Below, piece by piece: positions 36,650-50,500 of a stretch of 64,000 nucleotides of DNA. Positions within the stretch are counted from its first letter, which is position 1, and the number at the start of each line of letters is the position of its first letter. Source of the stretch: Asterias rubens (lineage: Eukaryota; Echinodermata; Asteroidea; Forcipulatida; Asteriidae); contig NC_047068.1 of the NCBI RefSeq assembly GCF_902459465.1, forward strand, positions 11,036,001 through 11,100,000. Direction: 5' to 3'. Both the position numbers and the translations under genes were made by a program. The notes beneath the pieces were generated by a model, which saw only the letters and a list, made by a program, of their open reading frames with translations, had not been told where the DNA came from and did no database searches.

Positions 36650-36995
36650 GTGTCGTGGCCGAGTGGATAAGAGCACCGAACTCAAGCTCTGATGCTTCTG
36701 TTCAGCAGAGTGTGGGTTCGAGTCCAGGTCGTGACACTTGTGTCCCTGAGCAAGACATTTAACTATTGCTTCTCTCCACCCAGGGGTAAATGGGTACCTG
36801 TGAGGGCAGACATGGTTCTTGTGATTGGTTTAGCCATGTAGCGCATATAATTGTCGCACAGGCTGTATACTCCCCAGGGAGCTGAGATGGTTTAAGGAAT
36901 GATTTAAGGCCCAGTGACCAGGGGTAATAATGTCGGAAGCGCTTTGAGCACCCCGTGAAAAAGCGCTATATAAAAACCGTGTATTATTATTATTA
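36650..36995 (+). repeat. tRNA-derived SINE, full length
   Basis: GTCGTGGCCGAGTGGATAAGAGC head, GGTTCGAGTCC box, CACCCAGGGGTAAATGGG body, GAAGCGCTTTGAGCACC and CGCTATATAAA tail with an ATT run. Confidence 0.85.
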
Positions 36996-36999
36996 TTAT

Positions 37000-38360
37000 T
37001 AAGTTGACTTTACGGTTCGGGTACCCCTTAGCTTCATCTGACGTCACACCTCGAGGTTCGTGGATATGAACAGGGTTCAGATCAGCCCAGGCAACAATTT
37101 GTCTGGTGTGTCTAGAATTTGCCATCCTCAAACATTTCAAACATTTGCCATCTTTTGTTTAAACTTTTACTGCAATTTTAGAATCTTTAATGTATAGTAT
37201 ATAAATTTGTATTTTTTAATGAGCTAGGTCTGGGAGGGCTCATCTTTTTTGAAGACAGTTATTTTTTTCACTCTTGCCTTTCCCTCGACGGCCTGTGCTT
37301 GATTTATTGTTTTGCTTTTTTTGTCCGAAGAATTAAAATAAATAAAAAATAAACAATTTCCCGGGCACCCCCTTGTTAACTCTAAATAGCGCCCTCTTTT
37401 GACTTAACAGTTCATGCATGTGTAATCTAAATGGGTGTACAGCTGTGAACAGGTGAATCTGACCCCTGGGGAAAACAAGTTGCCGAGAACGAATACCCAT
37501 ATAACGGTAAATATGCATTGATTCTGAATTTTCAACCATTTAATTTAGATTTCCAAGTGAAGTTCTTTATAAAAAGTTTGTGAGGGGAGGATGGAGGGTC
37601 GAATATCGCGCATCTAAACTCATCATGAACTAGGCCCACACGGGCGCGCAAGAAGCTGTAAATTACAGTGGTTAGTATTACTTAAGTAATGTAGTGGGTT
37701 AGTTAGTAGACCTACATTGTGTATGTAGCTTTTTCGATAAGTTTTTGTTGTTTTATTGTGCATTTATTTTTCAGTTTTTGTAAGCGCTCTGTATAGTTTT
37801 CAATGGGGAGCGTTTCTAATACCTGTTAATGTTATTATTACTCCTAAAAGAGTCCTAGCTATTTCACTTCAGTTTTGTTCCGCTATCGTCTCCCGTTACC
37901 GAAATAGTTCTAGGAGTAGTAGTGTAGAGGAGAAGTTTTTAGTTACAATACTAGCTCTATCTTTGCTTAATGCTCTATCAGTACACCCAGTAGCTGATTG
38001 GGCGCTGGTGGTACTCCTTTTACTAGTAAAATATTGTCATTTAATATCGTGATAATGACAAAATTTTCGAAATGTTCAGTCATTATCAGTCATACTTCTA
38101 GTATGACCATATGGAGATAGAAATAGGCAATGAAACTGGACGGCTCAGGTAGAGGCTGTCCCAACTAACTAAAAATTCAGTAGTTGGGACAGTCCCAACT
38201 TGAGTGATCAGTTGACGGCCCAACTATATCTGCCACCCAATCATACCTCCATGCACCAACCAAGGAACCAGTAGGCCTGAAGAACCAGCACAGCAGTTAT
38301 TTCATCACAAACTATTACTATTGTAAGTACTACAGTATTACTGCTGGTGTTCTGTAGACC
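37000..38360. other. Intergenic, no gene recognised
   Basis: 37100-37345 resembles a non-LTR 3' UTR ending in AATAAA-type repeats; 37350-38360 has no clear repeat or coding signal. Confidence 0.35.
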
Positions 38361-38363
38361 TAG

Positions 38364-38446
38364 TTGCGATAACGTAACCCTTCTGACGGCGGAGCCGCGG
38401 GCCTCCGGCTCCGCCAATTCGGGAGGAGGGTTACATTATCGCAACT
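38364..38446. repeat. Foldback, GTTGCGATAACGTAACCCT arms
   Basis: Inverted ends GTTGCGATAACGTAACCC and GGGTTACATTATCGCAAC, with an inner GGAGCC..GGCTCC hairpin. Confidence 0.8.
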
Positions 38447-39020
38447 GCTTTAGACCCAGCCGTGTTGGGGTGCTGTTTTTTCAAAATTTGATATTGATAT
38501 GACAAATTTCGCAAAAAAGGAGTACAGCGCCCCACTTACTGGGTCTACTACTAACCCACCTTGTTGAGCTGTTATGGCTCTCTTGTAAAAAAATCGGTCT
38601 CCCATCACCGTCGCCATTACTGTGGTGAGACTGATTTATTAAAAGATAGCCATAACAGGTGGTCTAGGGTCTATTGTACAGGTGGTGCATGGTTCTACTT
38701 TGTGTATATAGTATAGCTCCATAGATAGTGCAAAATACCCGATGCGTCTGAATAATTCAGATAAAAGTTTGAAGTTTCTCATCCAAATAAAGAAACACAA
38801 GATCTGTGAATCTATCATTTGTGAGCCAAATTGCAAGTCGAGACAAACTTAAAGGGGTAAAAAATCATTTTAGAAGCCTAACTTATTGTGGTTTTCTATG
38901 AGAGTTTTATCAGTCTCTTTGCAAGGCCCACTTATTTTAATAGTTAATATTGGCTCCTCGCGTTTTCGTTTCCAAATATTTCTTATCCCTGCAGACCAGT
39001 CAGCAATTGATTGAACAACC

Positions 39021-42000
39021 ATGGCTGCTGCATCAGGAAGACTGGGTTCCAGACTCTACCTATCGGCCAAGGGTTTCGCCTCGAGGCATCCAGCGATTGC
39101 AAACTCCATCACCTACGGAACGATCCTGGGCGTGGCTGAGACGATGCAGCAGACCATAGCTGGTTGTGAAAAGTACGACTGGCCAAGAGTTGGGCGGATG
39201 ATGGTGATCGGTGGGTGTGCCTATGGCCCCATTGGGTTCTACTGGTACAGGTGGCTAGATAGGGCGCTTCCAGGGGCAGCTAAACTCGCAGTTGCAAAGA
39301 AAGTCATCCTTGACCAACTGGTGTCTGCTCCGTTGTTTATAAGCATTTTTTACGTTGGTAAGTAGTAAACCATGTAGCCCCAAACCCAGGGGGAGGGGTG
39401 GCCAAGGGCAAGGGCGGTGGGCCCCTTGCTGCTCAGAACCCTTGCCCCCTATCTTGCCCTCACCATTGATTGATTGACTGATTGATTGAAATGGTTTATT
39501 TAAATTTAAATTTAAATTCAATAAAAACAGCGCCAAGGATGGTACAAGGTACATTACGAATTAAAGGGAAGGTACACCTTGGGTAATTACTCGAAACAAA
39601 TATTAACTTAAAAACTGACTTGTTAACGAGCATTGGAGAGCTGTTGATTGTATAAAACATTGTGGGAAGCGACTCCCTCTTAAGTAATGTAGTTTTTGAG
39701 AAAGAGGTAATTTCTCACTTAAATAAGAAAAGACTTCTAGCTAGAAGTCTTTTATTTTTATCTGAAAGCACACAAACTCGTCCAACAAGGGTATTTTCTC
39801 TGTCATCATTTTCTCGCAACTTCGATGACCAATTGAGCCCAAATTTTCACAGGCTAGTTAACTTATGCTTATGATGGTATACACTAAGTGAGAACACTGG
39901 TCTTTGACAATTACCAAACGTGTTCAGTACCTTTAACATACATGTCACAAAATTTGTACATAGAATATAAACCAATAGTGTTTCACAAGCAAATGACATT
40001 CAACCCTTTAGCATTTTTAAAGCGGTTCAAGGGAAATTTGTAGGGTCTCATGGTCGTCTCGAGTGGTAGAGCAATGAGCATCAAATTCAAGTCCTGGCGC
40101 TTGATTGATGTGGGGGTTTGGGTCCTGGTTGCTTTGTGCAAGATGCATGACTATAATTGCTTCTCTTCACCTAGGGGTATAAATGGGTACCTTTAGGGGT
40201 AGAGGTTGAAATTATGTATGAACACCCAGGGGCATAAATGGGTACCTGCAAGGGTAGAGGTTGAAATTATGTATGAACACCCAGGGGCATAAATGGGTAC
40301 TTGCAAGGGTAGAGGTTGAAATTATGTATGAACACCCAGGGGCATAAATGGGTACTTGCAAGGGTAGAGGTTGAAATTATGTATGAACACCCAGGGGCAT
40401 AAATGGGTACCTGCAAGGGTAGAGGTTGAAATTATGTATGAACACCCAGGGGCATAAATGGATACCTGCAAGGGTAGAGGTTGAAATTGTGTATGAAAAG
40501 GCCACTGGAGCGCTGCGGTTGCCTGGGGTTCAGAATACTTTTCAGGGTGCTGGAGAAAGATTAAAGGAATTTTTATTGACCCAATGCCCAGGCATGGCCC
40601 AGGGCACTAATGTAAAGGGCATTAATTCTGTTTTTGTGTAAAATGTGTATAATAAGAACTTGTTGTTACTATAACATAATTTTGTTTGTGTTTTGTGGGT
40701 CATTTGCAGGATCCAGTATTATGGAACGCACAGAAGATATTTCTGCTGAATTGAAGGAGAAGTTTGTCCCAACATACACTGCCAGCTGTTGCTTTTGGCC
40801 ACTGGCACAGGTAAACAATTCAAGTCTGGGTGCAAGCCGTTTTTGTTGACTGTCACTCAACTATCGCGATCCCCTGCTCTGCTCCACGCACATTACTATC
40901 AAACAGTAATGGCGTTTTTGGGGAAAACTTCTAGACCATCACATCCCACTCAAACATCCAAAACAGTGGGTTCCTGGCTTCCAGAATCGCCCTCTATATG
41001 TGGAATAGTCGCGATGCGTGTACAAAGCTCTCCATAAATAGTCGCCATTGTACATATCTGACAATTACTACAGCTGCAACCACAACGCAGACAGCTTAGA
41101 TCATCCACATCTTCTCCTCAGTTTATCGTGCCCAGAACCCATGCTGTGTCATTTAGCTCATTCTCCTGTTTTGAACCAAAAGAATGGAAATTTCTCCCTA
41201 ATCACATCAAGGATGCTAACACTTTTTTTTGTTCAAGAAACTTTTCAAGCATTATCTTTTCCAACAAGTGTATCGATATTAATTTCATCCAACACTCTTG
41301 AGCCCCTTTGAATGATTATGGTTGATTTTGGCGCTCTATAAACATCCTCTGATTGATTGATTGACTGATTGACGAGTGCCTATTCAACATGAACGTCTTG
41401 TACCAAGACTAGTAAAGAATTGCTAGATGCATATACTTTTTTTAAATTGAATTAAAAACATTTGTTTTCCCCAAATATTTATTGCTGGCGTTTTTAAATA
41501 AAAAAATCCCCCGAATCCTTCTAATCCTCTTTGCTGAAGAGGTTTCTTAATGTAAGTCTTTAGAATTAAACCATTTTCAATTGTCTCAAAGTGTTGTTCC
41601 CACACCCAAAGCTAATGTTGTATTTCCTCCTGAATATCTTATAAACTGACTTTAAAACTTTCTCCAAAAATGACAGACCGTCAATTTCCTGTTTCTACCT
41701 CCCCACTTCCGAGTTGTTTACGTCGCCACGCTGAGTATGGTCTGGTCTAATATCCTCTGCTTCATGAAGAGAATTGTAAGTAAATAATAATAATAACAAT
41801 AATAATAATAACAATTATCAATTGAATTTATATTGCGCTCTCTCCAGGACCCGCCTGTTTGATGGCTCATAACAGTAAAAATGGCATAAGAAAAACACAA
41901 AGTCAGTTTAGGAAAAAGAACACCTCAGTAAAACCATAAACAAAATAGAAATTAAAGCCTTATTGACAAAAAAAGGTGCATAAACATCATAATGCTGTCA

Positions 42001-42076
42001 AAAACAATGCATCTTAGGTACAAAGTAAAAAAAAAAGTATTAATCATAACAACCGACAGATACAAAACACACCGCA

Positions 42077-42173
<97 letters not shown>

Positions 42174-42770
42174 TTAATTATTAATATTATTATTATTATT
42201 ATTATTATTACATCACCAAATGCTCCTTTTTAGAAGGGAAGTTCTAAGTTGACGAATTATTCCATAGATTAGGTGCTGCTGAATAAAAAGCATGATTTCT
42301 TAAATGTAGCCAGCATTTTGTTGTTTGGATATTCTAAAAAGGACTTTACCTGCTGACCTGGAAAATCGTCCATTTCAACTCACTGTGACCAAACCGAGGC
42401 TAGAAGGAAACTAGACTGGTACCCATTATGGTGAATTTGAAGGCATGGTAATAAATTTAATGAATTTTAGCTGACATTGGCCCGAGAAAATATGTAGTTA
42501 AAAAAAAGAAATTATGATTATTATAATAATACTGTCTTTAAAATACAGACCTGTAAGCTGTAGCTTTGTGCCAATAAGATTGTAAGGCCAAGTAATTCAC
42601 TTTGGCAATAGCTATGGCTTCAGGATTGGGCTGTTGCATATTTCAAAAAAATATTTACACAATTTGTTTTTCTACAAATATAGTTTTAGAGTTTAAGTTT
42701 TTTTTTTTTTCTCTTTTTTTTCTTTCTATTGCAGAGTATGCACAAAGAGGAGAAAGTGGTTCCAGTTTAG
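39021..42770 (+). CDS. MPV17L2: MPV17/PMP22-family protein, MPV17L2-like
   Basis: Four coding exons: 39021-39357, 40710-40810, 41677-41775, 42735-42770 (TAG), all with GT/AG borders and matching phases; 190 residues. The N-end is Ser/Arg/Ala-rich, as for a mitochondrial inner-membrane protein. Family landmarks: GPIGFYWYRWLDRALPG, KKVILDQLVSAPLF, ELKEKFVPTYTASCCFWPLAQ, VNFLFLPPHFRVVYV. In vertebrates MPV17L2 associates with the mitochondrial ribosome; the same role here is inferred. An acceptor (ccctgcag) at 38994 means the ATG exon begins at 38995, so a non-coding 5' exon is expected upstream. Intron 1 contains a SINE with an internal 55-bp tandem array. MPV17 itself is an alternative, but the ELREKF-type segment favours MPV17L2. 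Confidence 0.88.
39561..39936. repeat. TTAA MITE, diverged copy h
   Basis: TTAAAGGGAAGGTACACC start and GTACCTTTAA end with TTAA flanks; in MPV17L2-like intron 1. Confidence 0.75.
40045..40500 (+). repeat. SINE with internal 55-bp tandem array
   Basis: SINE head at 40050-40130, then AACACCCAGG recurs at 40221, 40276, 40331, 40386 and 40441, exactly 55 bp apart. The unit comes from the SINE body (CCCAGGGG..AAATGGGTACC). Confidence 0.9.
41060..41380 (+). pseudogene. Non-LTR retrotransposon 3' end, degenerate
   Basis: Reads FEPKEWKFLPNHIKDA near 41170-41215, then GGCGCTCTATAAAC and a (ATTG)n tail at 41349-41372. Confidence 0.6.
42077..42215 (+). repeat. (ATT)n microsatellite
   Basis: About 140 bp of almost pure ATT in the last MPV17L2-like intron; a related AAT tract starts at 41785. 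Confidence 0.95.
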
Positions 42771-43785
42771 ACAGCAATGTAGGGAGAACTATTTTCTACT
42801 ACAAACCACATTAACAGGATTCCAACACTTTGAGTGCCGGGTATGGCCCCTAATTTGTATCTGTTCTAAACAATAATTGTTACTATTCGTGACGTCCTTC
42901 AGAATCCGTTATTTTTTTACTGATTTGATGGCCTTATTAGTACTGCCTTAAATTGTGCTGAGGCTGGTGGCATGCATGTACCAGTTTTAACAGAGTCTAA
43001 CGCTTGGTTCATACTTCATGCAAAATGGGAAGCGAATTACATGATGCAACCAAATTGCTGCCAGCTTGCTGTTTGCTAGTTGTGATTCAAGGAATTTGGC
43101 TTCACTTTTACAACTCACTGTACAAGAATGACAGACTCTCTAGGGTTCTGATGTTTAAGGATTCTTGTGGAAAGATGTTTTCATTTTTTCTATTAGAAAT
43201 AGATTACGAAATAGATTACACGCAGTTACTTAATTAATTAGCTATGAATTGCGCGTTCCGCGTGATAGTATTAGCGTACGCGCGCGTCTGACATGCGGAA
43301 GCTAGCCGGTTTTATATAAACAGCTCCAGCTGGTCATTATCAACCATTTAATCACCCCCACTTGACGCGCTCTCCACCAATAGGAGTAGCGAAACTGTCT
43401 GGGGTATTTATGAATATTTATTTATAGTTTCTTCCATACTGGGGCCATAGTTGGTACCCGCTGTCACCAGCATACCTTGATCGATTCGATGTTCATGTCA
43501 AATTACCTTGAAATTTGTTTCAATGTTTCAATGAAACTCTCAAGTGACTTTTTATTTGATCTTTCTTGATAGTTTTGCCTATTCAGCTCTATGGTGACAC
43601 AAACCAATCTACATGTTATGACCCTACCTTTGAGTAGAAGGGAACTCACAAGATTTATTCCAGGTTATATGCATCAGTTAACACTGTTACCATCTGCAAA
43701 TCATGCAAAAGAAATTGTTGAGAAAATAGAATTACCTGTTGCAAACAATTCTTACCAACCAACTCAGGACCGATGGTATGAATGC

Positions 43786-43917
43786 AAAAAATCGTTAATG
43801 GCCTGACGTTTCAACCCTAGCAGAGTCTTTCTCGAAGGCTATCAAATAAACAAATTTGGCCTTCGAGAAAAACTCTGCTAGGGTCGCAATGTCAGGCCAT
43901 AAACTATTTTTTGCAAA
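43786..43917. repeat. Foldback element
   Basis: Arms TGGCCTGACGTTTCAACCCTAG and its inverse, each followed by a CTTCGAGAAA stretch; CGAAACGT-type core as in Penelope-like terminal repeats. Confidence 0.7.
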
Positions 43918-46900
43918 AGTAGTTTAAGTTTGTTTATTGTTTAACTAGGTTAAATTAAAATGACTGAAAATTACTGAAATATAGAAATGCCAAATCATTT
44001 TTTTTAATGACAGGTAATGACATGCAAGTTTTAGTCACTTTTTGTTGTTTGGTTGTATTTATAGAACATAATTATGGCATTTATGCAAATTTTCTAGCTT
44101 ATACCCACTTTGCAGTTTTCTGCATTATGTTCATTAAAAAAACATTAGGCCTAATTATAAAGCTACAAATTCGTTCCTTGTTCTCATTAAAAAGTTCTAA
44201 AGTTTGAAAAACTTTATTTTGATATAGTTTTCCCATCGGAAATTAATCAGATGTATTTTATTAAAAAACAAATTTTTTAAATGCTATGAGGCTGCCTTGT
44301 TAATTAAAAAAATAACACAATTGAATCTTTTTGCTCATATCTTCCATATTTTCTATGACACTTTATACTGTATTTTGTCTATAATTCTATTCTTCTTGAG
44401 TATTTTTCATAATTTTTTAAATAAATTAATATCAACAGATTAAAAGTTCAACTTGAATGTTGACATCATTCTGAGAAGAAAATTGATATTTTAGCATTTT
44501 GAATTGTCATTGAACCTTTACCAGAGCTGAAAGAATATACGGGTGAAAGCTTTTATAAATAAGCTTTTATAACAATCTTTTATTAAACTTCTTTAGAAAA
44601 ATTCTAAAATGTTGTAAGCTACTTTTTGAACTCTCTCTTTTAAGCAGGTTTACGTAAATATGTATGTATGCAAATGTACTATTGAATTATAAAATGATAG
44701 AACTTTACTTGTCTGAATCTTGTAAATTGTTCTTTTTTAGTGGTTTCAGGAACAGTGGCTCACATAAAAAAGGGTTAATTAGTCTTGGTACAAGAGGTAG
44801 ACCCCCCAACCCCAGTAGGTGATAGCGAGTTGGTATATACGCATTCAACCAGGGACCTGCATGTTTAAAGGCAGTGGACACTACGGCTCCCTCTGAAGTA
44901 ACAGAGTTTTAGAGAAAGAAGTAATTTTTCACGAATTTGATTTCGAGACCTCAGATTTAGATTTTGAGGTCTCGAAATCAAGCATCTGAAAGCACACAAC
45001 TTCGTTTGACAAGGTTTTTTTTCTCCATTATTATCTCGCAACTTCGACGAGCAACTGAGCTTTAATTTTCACAGGTTTGTTGTTTTGTGCATAGAGATAC
45101 ACCAAGTGAGAATACTGGTCCACAGTTGGAAAACGTTTACAAAGCCAATGGGAGCTGTTGCACAAAATTTAGAGTATACAAAAGAGGGACAATAGAAGGT
45201 CCACGGTTGCAGGCGTACACAAGCTTGTGTGTGTGTGATTAGGTATACACTTAAAAAACGGGGACCAATAACAAAAGAGGGACAATAGGAGGTCCACGGT
45301 TGCAGGTTGATACAAGCTTGGTGGGTTTGGGAGTAGTAGCATTGTGCAAGGTGCGCTGAAAATGTAAACGGAGCAATGTAGACAATTATTTTTTTGAGGA
45401 TAACTCGGTACGCTTTACAGATGCATTGAATTATGTGCGTTACTTGTCGTGTACTTTTACACATTGCCCATTAAGCACAATGCATGGACAAGGATTTCTG
45501 GCCCAAGGTTAACATGTCACACTGGGCAATTTACTTGCAACCAGTTCCAGGCAATCTCCAAGAAGAGAATCCATTCACATGTACACATTCTTGGGGGATC
45601 GTAAGACATGGTTTGAAAAAATGACTCGTGTGCTACCGTACCCAGAGTGGTCCTGTAGCATCCACCAGCAGTTGGTTGCCTCCAAGTTGCCTGCAAAAGT
45701 TGTGTCGTGTGACAAGGTCCTTACAATAGAAATAAGGAGGTTTAGCACCAAAATTTGAGCTGATACGTCGTGTGTAGGGAAAGTGTTTCTCACGAAGCAT
45801 TGTTTGATCAGTAGCTTCCCCCCCCCCCCCCCCCCGAGTCCACTGGAAAACAGCTATATAGGTGACTTTGGTGGGAGTAGAACCAACAACATTTTACCTT
45901 CTAGCATAGACATCCGGACTAATTTGATCTTTTGTGGCAATCATTTTGGTTCCCTACTCAATTTTTGTATTTATATAGTCTACTTACTTATATCGTGAAG
46001 TCTGTGGTTTCCCGAACCCTCTGGAAAAAAATCTATATACTTTTTGGGACCTAAAATAGTTGTTTTGCATTCTTCAGGTATGTAGTTTCTAAGGATTTCT
46101 CAAAATCTCCTTGAACCTTCAAGTTTTCTTGAAGGAAGTAAAGCAATGACTAAAGAGACAAAAGAAATATTCCACATTTGTAATGCACAGGGTCTGTTGA
46201 CCTCCTGAAAAGTGTACCATCTTGGAGGGTTTGGATCTAGGGGAACCAATCAAGCTCACATTCTTTAAACCTCCTCCCTCAATCTTGAGTGGATGTCTTT
46301 ACTGCTTTTCCACCATTCCCAACAAGTGAAACGAGGCAAAAACGAACCCTTCTTCATATGGTTGTCAACTTAAAAGGTTACACATCTTCAAACTTAAACT
46401 ATTTTGTGAAGAACAAAAATGAGTTTTGGTTTCTTTGGCCGGAACTCTCAATTTTATTTTGCACTTCTAAAAAAAACAAAAAATCCAGAAAGTCTACTCA
46501 AAATACACAACCCATAAAATACATTTGGAAGAAACTGTTTTTATATTAATAGTTAGAATTTCTTTTGGAAGGCAACAAATATAATATAATCTTTAAACTT
46601 CTTAAATATTTAAAAAATATTATAAACAACTATTCTGCCATATATGCATATGTCATCAAATGCAATTTGAACAAATTAAGGCAAAATATACTAAAAGGCA
46701 TTGTACACCTATGGAAATTGTCAATGGCCAGTATCTTTACTTGGTGTATCCCAAAATAACAAACCTGTAAATTTAGGGCCTATGGGCTGAATTGCTCATG
46801 AAATTTCTAAGAAAATAATAGAAAAACACTCTTTTTGTATCAAATTGTTTGCTTTCAGATGCCTGAGACTGAAGCCTTTTTTGTTTTTGGGGTGAATTAT

Positions 46901-49742
46901 TACCTCTTTCCCTTGAACTACATTACTTCAAAGGGAGACATTACAAAGTATGATTTCACTGTCTTTAAAGGCATAGACACTATTGCCAATTACTCCAAAT
47001 AACTGTTGGCAAAAAAACTTGGTAACGAGCAATGGAGAGTTGTTGATAGTATGAAACGTTGTGAGAAAGGAATCCCTTTGAAGTAACTCCCACTTCAACT
47101 GAAGCTTTTTATAATATAAATATGACAGCAAACAAATTTTGCACATGAAAGCATACAAATTCGTGCAAACAGCTGGGTGTTTTTTTCTTCATTAATCTCT
47201 TGCAATTTCGATGACAAATTTTCACAGGTTTGTTATTTTATGCATATGTTGGGATTCACCAAGTGAGAAGACTGGTCTTTGACAATTACCAAAAGGCGTC
47301 CAGTGCCTTTTACTTGTCAATAATTACCAAAAGTGTACACTACATTTAAATCCATCACATGAAAGTTAACGAAATAAAAACAGGCTTCAACAATCAAATT
47401 CTGTTGTACACATTCCAAGTACAAAAGGCCTAATAAATTAAAGATATGGGCCCAATCTCATAGAGCTGCTTTAGCACAAAAAAAAGTAGCTAAGCACAAC
47501 AAAGTTATGCTTACAAGATTGAGGTTAGCAGCCAAACTTCCATGTCACACATTAAATTTGTGACTGGTATTCTGCTATTTTTTTCTGCGCAAAAAGATTT
47601 AAGCAATATTTTCTGCTTATGCAGATCTGTGAAATCGGGCTCCGCTGGAAGAAATAACAACTTAAATTAGAAATTAAATACCAAAAATGCATTCGACTGC
47701 AAATACATAGCATGGGAAATTCAATTTACGATCTGTAATAAGTTAAATAATAAATATTTTGACAAATTTCATAAATTATTTTTTAGCAGCTGCAGCGTTC
47801 TTCTTCAAACATTGTGCCACAAAATACTGATAAACTTTATACAATGTTAAGTGGGTTTGTGTGGCCTACCCTTCTAGGACATTTTTCAATAGGGACAATA
47901 AGTCCTCACTGGTTCTGTTTTCATGGATCCTCACTAATCATTTGAGTACAAAACCAATAGGGATTGCTTCAATACAGGAACAACAGAAAGCACATTAGGC
48001 GTCCTCTAACGTAATGGTCAAACACGACTGAATGTAGTTGATCATGTCCTCTTTTTTCAACATAACCCATATAATACACCAATTTATGTGTAAAGCACTG
48101 AATACTTCATACTTTCCCCCCGAGTCTCGAAAAAAACACCGCAGACATATAACTCAAGTTGGATTCGAACCCACGACTGTTGCCATTTTAGAGCAGATGT
48201 CTTACAAACTAGACCACTGCAATTGCCCAGTGGCTAGAGGCAGTTCGAATCTTACATTTAGCAGCGGGAACCGCATCAATTTTTAATATTTTTTTGTACT
48301 AAAAGATGTTAAATTATACATTTATTGAAAGCAAATAGTATTTTGAAAAATAGACAACAGGTCTTATAGTGTTATTTAACAGACAAATGAACTCAAAATG
48401 TTTGAATACATATAAAACGCCTTTACCCTACAATGAAAAAGTTCCTTGAACATTAGCAATGGCACTACAGGGGGGGGGGGTATGTATTTGCCCTCCCGCA
48501 AAAAGATCTCAGTCCCCATCCCCCCCCCCCAGTCTAAATTAAATTTAACACCAATCCCAGACCACATTAGTATTACCGCAGCTCAAGTCGGTCATCGTGG
48601 TAAGTCAGTGCTTTTTTAGCAGTACAAACAAAATAAACATTACCCCCTCCCCCCATAAACATGGAAATGTGGCCTCAAAGGAGTTAAATGATTCTTGGAA
48701 AAACAAACAGGACTTCTGGTCTATTTATGGATACCCTTTAAACGTATTTGGTATTTATTATTATTTTTTGTTTTATTTATTTATTTAATTGTTCAAAAAA
48801 AATTGGGGGGGGGGGAGGCAAACGGGAGGAAACGAAATAACTTGGAAGTGCTTTTGATGTATTGAACCATTCATTTGTGCTTTTTTTTTTGCTCTAAAAT
48901 TGGATCCAGTTACACTATAATTCATACTTGTTTAGCCTAGATAGTGTAATGTTATGGTGCTACCAATGCTGCGGGATCAACAAGGGAGTTGTAGCTTTGA
49001 CCATAGCAGGAGTAAAAGCAGCCAATTATTTGTTTCAAAAGTGTGCCCAGCTGTCTAGGTACCAAGAAGCTGCTGTTGCTAGGGTTTTACTGTACATTGG
49101 TTGCTATGGGATAGTGCAGTGGTTGCTATGGGTGTACATCTACATGTAATACTTTGTTTGCTATGTGTACAGTGTCGCATTCACGTGGCTTTCAAGTAAA
49201 AATAAAGACATATCATGATGCAATGCCCTCTAAACCGAACAAAAGGCACAATCTTTGTAAAGGGTGTTTTCTAATTTTCCGTCCTATGGAATTGTTTCAA
49301 TGACTCATACCGCGCTTGGCATGCGATATTAACACTCCACTTATGTGTCATGAATAGTTGTGTTAAATTTGTTATTAATGGCCGACTTTACCCTACAGGT
49401 ATATCTGTACATGAACCATACTATAGTTATACGCATTAGGCGTGAGACTCACGCATTTGGGCTCTGTCTCACGCTCACACGCACAGCAACCATTTTCTAA
49501 CGCATTGGGGCCAGACCGGGAAAAAAATAAAAATTAACGACAATGCATTGCCAAATCGCGCTCGTGTGTACAAAAAACGTAATCTACAATGTTTGCACAA
49601 TCTTCAGATTGCACGCAGTTTATCAGAATCATCAACTAGCTACCGTACAAGCACAGCGCAAATTTGCAGATTGCGCACGCAAAGTCTCACGCAAAGCTGG
49701 CCTCTGGACTTGGCATCTCTGTCATCACTGTATACATGAACC

Positions 49743-49875
49743 AAACTATTGACCCAATTCACCTGACATCATCATCAGAATAATCTTTGAAGCGCCATTT
49801 TGTTGGTCAAAGTCACTGGCGTTATTCATTGAAGTGCGCATTTTAGGCGTGTGATGTGCGTGCCAGGGGTCAATA
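49743..49875 (-). repeat. MITE, TATTGACCC family, copy 1
   Basis: Shares AATGGCGC, AGATTATTCTGATGATG and CCTAAAATGCGC blocks with 62517-62710 in opposite orientation. Confidence 0.7.
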
Positions 49876-49894
49876 GTTCAACCTTGTACACATG

Positions 49895-50000
49895 AACCAT
49901 ACTATAGTCCAACCTTGTATTAACCATACTATAGTTCATCCTTGTATTGTGAACCATACTATATGGCACCCTCGGCTTCGCCTCGAGTGCCATTTTCCCC
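49895..50000 (+). repeat. Tandem repeat of about 30 bp, AACCATACTATAGTTCATCCTT
   Basis: Three partly degenerate units; the same unit recurs at 50462-50516, where it overlaps the end of the MFSD6-like coding region. The CTCGGCTTCGCCTCG block next to it is duplicated at 50378-50392. Confidence 0.8.
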
Positions 50001-50500
50001 TTCTGGTGTACAAAACGCCATGGACCTCATCACAGCGTGCAACAATTGTATAATGTACCATGGCTGCACAGCGCAACAGGTAACATGAGTTATGTTAACC
50101 GGTGTACATCAACTTGATCGTTCCCACCGTTGGTCGATTTCCAGCTCTTAGTACGAAATGACCACGGGTTGAGGGAACAGTGAAGAATGGTTTCTTATTT
50201 TGAACAACTGTTCGCCTGCTTATTAATTTGTGCATACTCCGTCGTTATAGTGTTTGAAGATGACAACATAACTTTGAGAAGAGGAATAACCATGTTACCA
50301 AGGTATAACAAAACAATTGTTGCACGCTGTGATTTGGGGTGCATGGATTTTGAACACCCTCGGGGGAAAATGGCACCCTCGGCTTCGCCTCGGGTTCCAT
50401 TTCCCCACTCGGGTGTACAAAACGCCATGGACCCCGTCACAGCATGCAACAATTGTACAATGAACCATACTAAAGTTCATCCGTGTAAACATGAACCGTA

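Larger units (their letters stand above)
42830..50450. other. Long intergenic stretch, repeats only
   Basis: Between the MPV17L2-like and MFSD6-like genes. Contains an X-Y relative (43235-43420), a foldback (43786-43917), a truncated TTAA MITE (44866-45120), paired GAGGGACAATAG direct repeats (45178 and 45281), MITE mixtures (46693-47350), a tRNA-like SINE head (48150-48245), C/G homopolymer runs (45819-45835, 48471-48480, 48521-48530) and the items listed next. No conserved exon seen. Confidence 0.5.

Noticed and set aside
42077-42177. Poly-Leu reading frame
   Set aside because: Translation of the ATT microsatellite.
43591-43806. 71-residue plus-strand frame
   Set aside because: Ends inside a foldback element, and no conserved motif or splice pattern was seen.
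43786-43917. Second hammerhead-like site
   Set aside because: GAAACGTC is present but no CTGANGA box in the correct position.
45069-45464. 131-residue minus-strand frame
   Set aside because: Runs through the truncated MITE and direct repeats with GAGGGACAATAG; repeat-derived.
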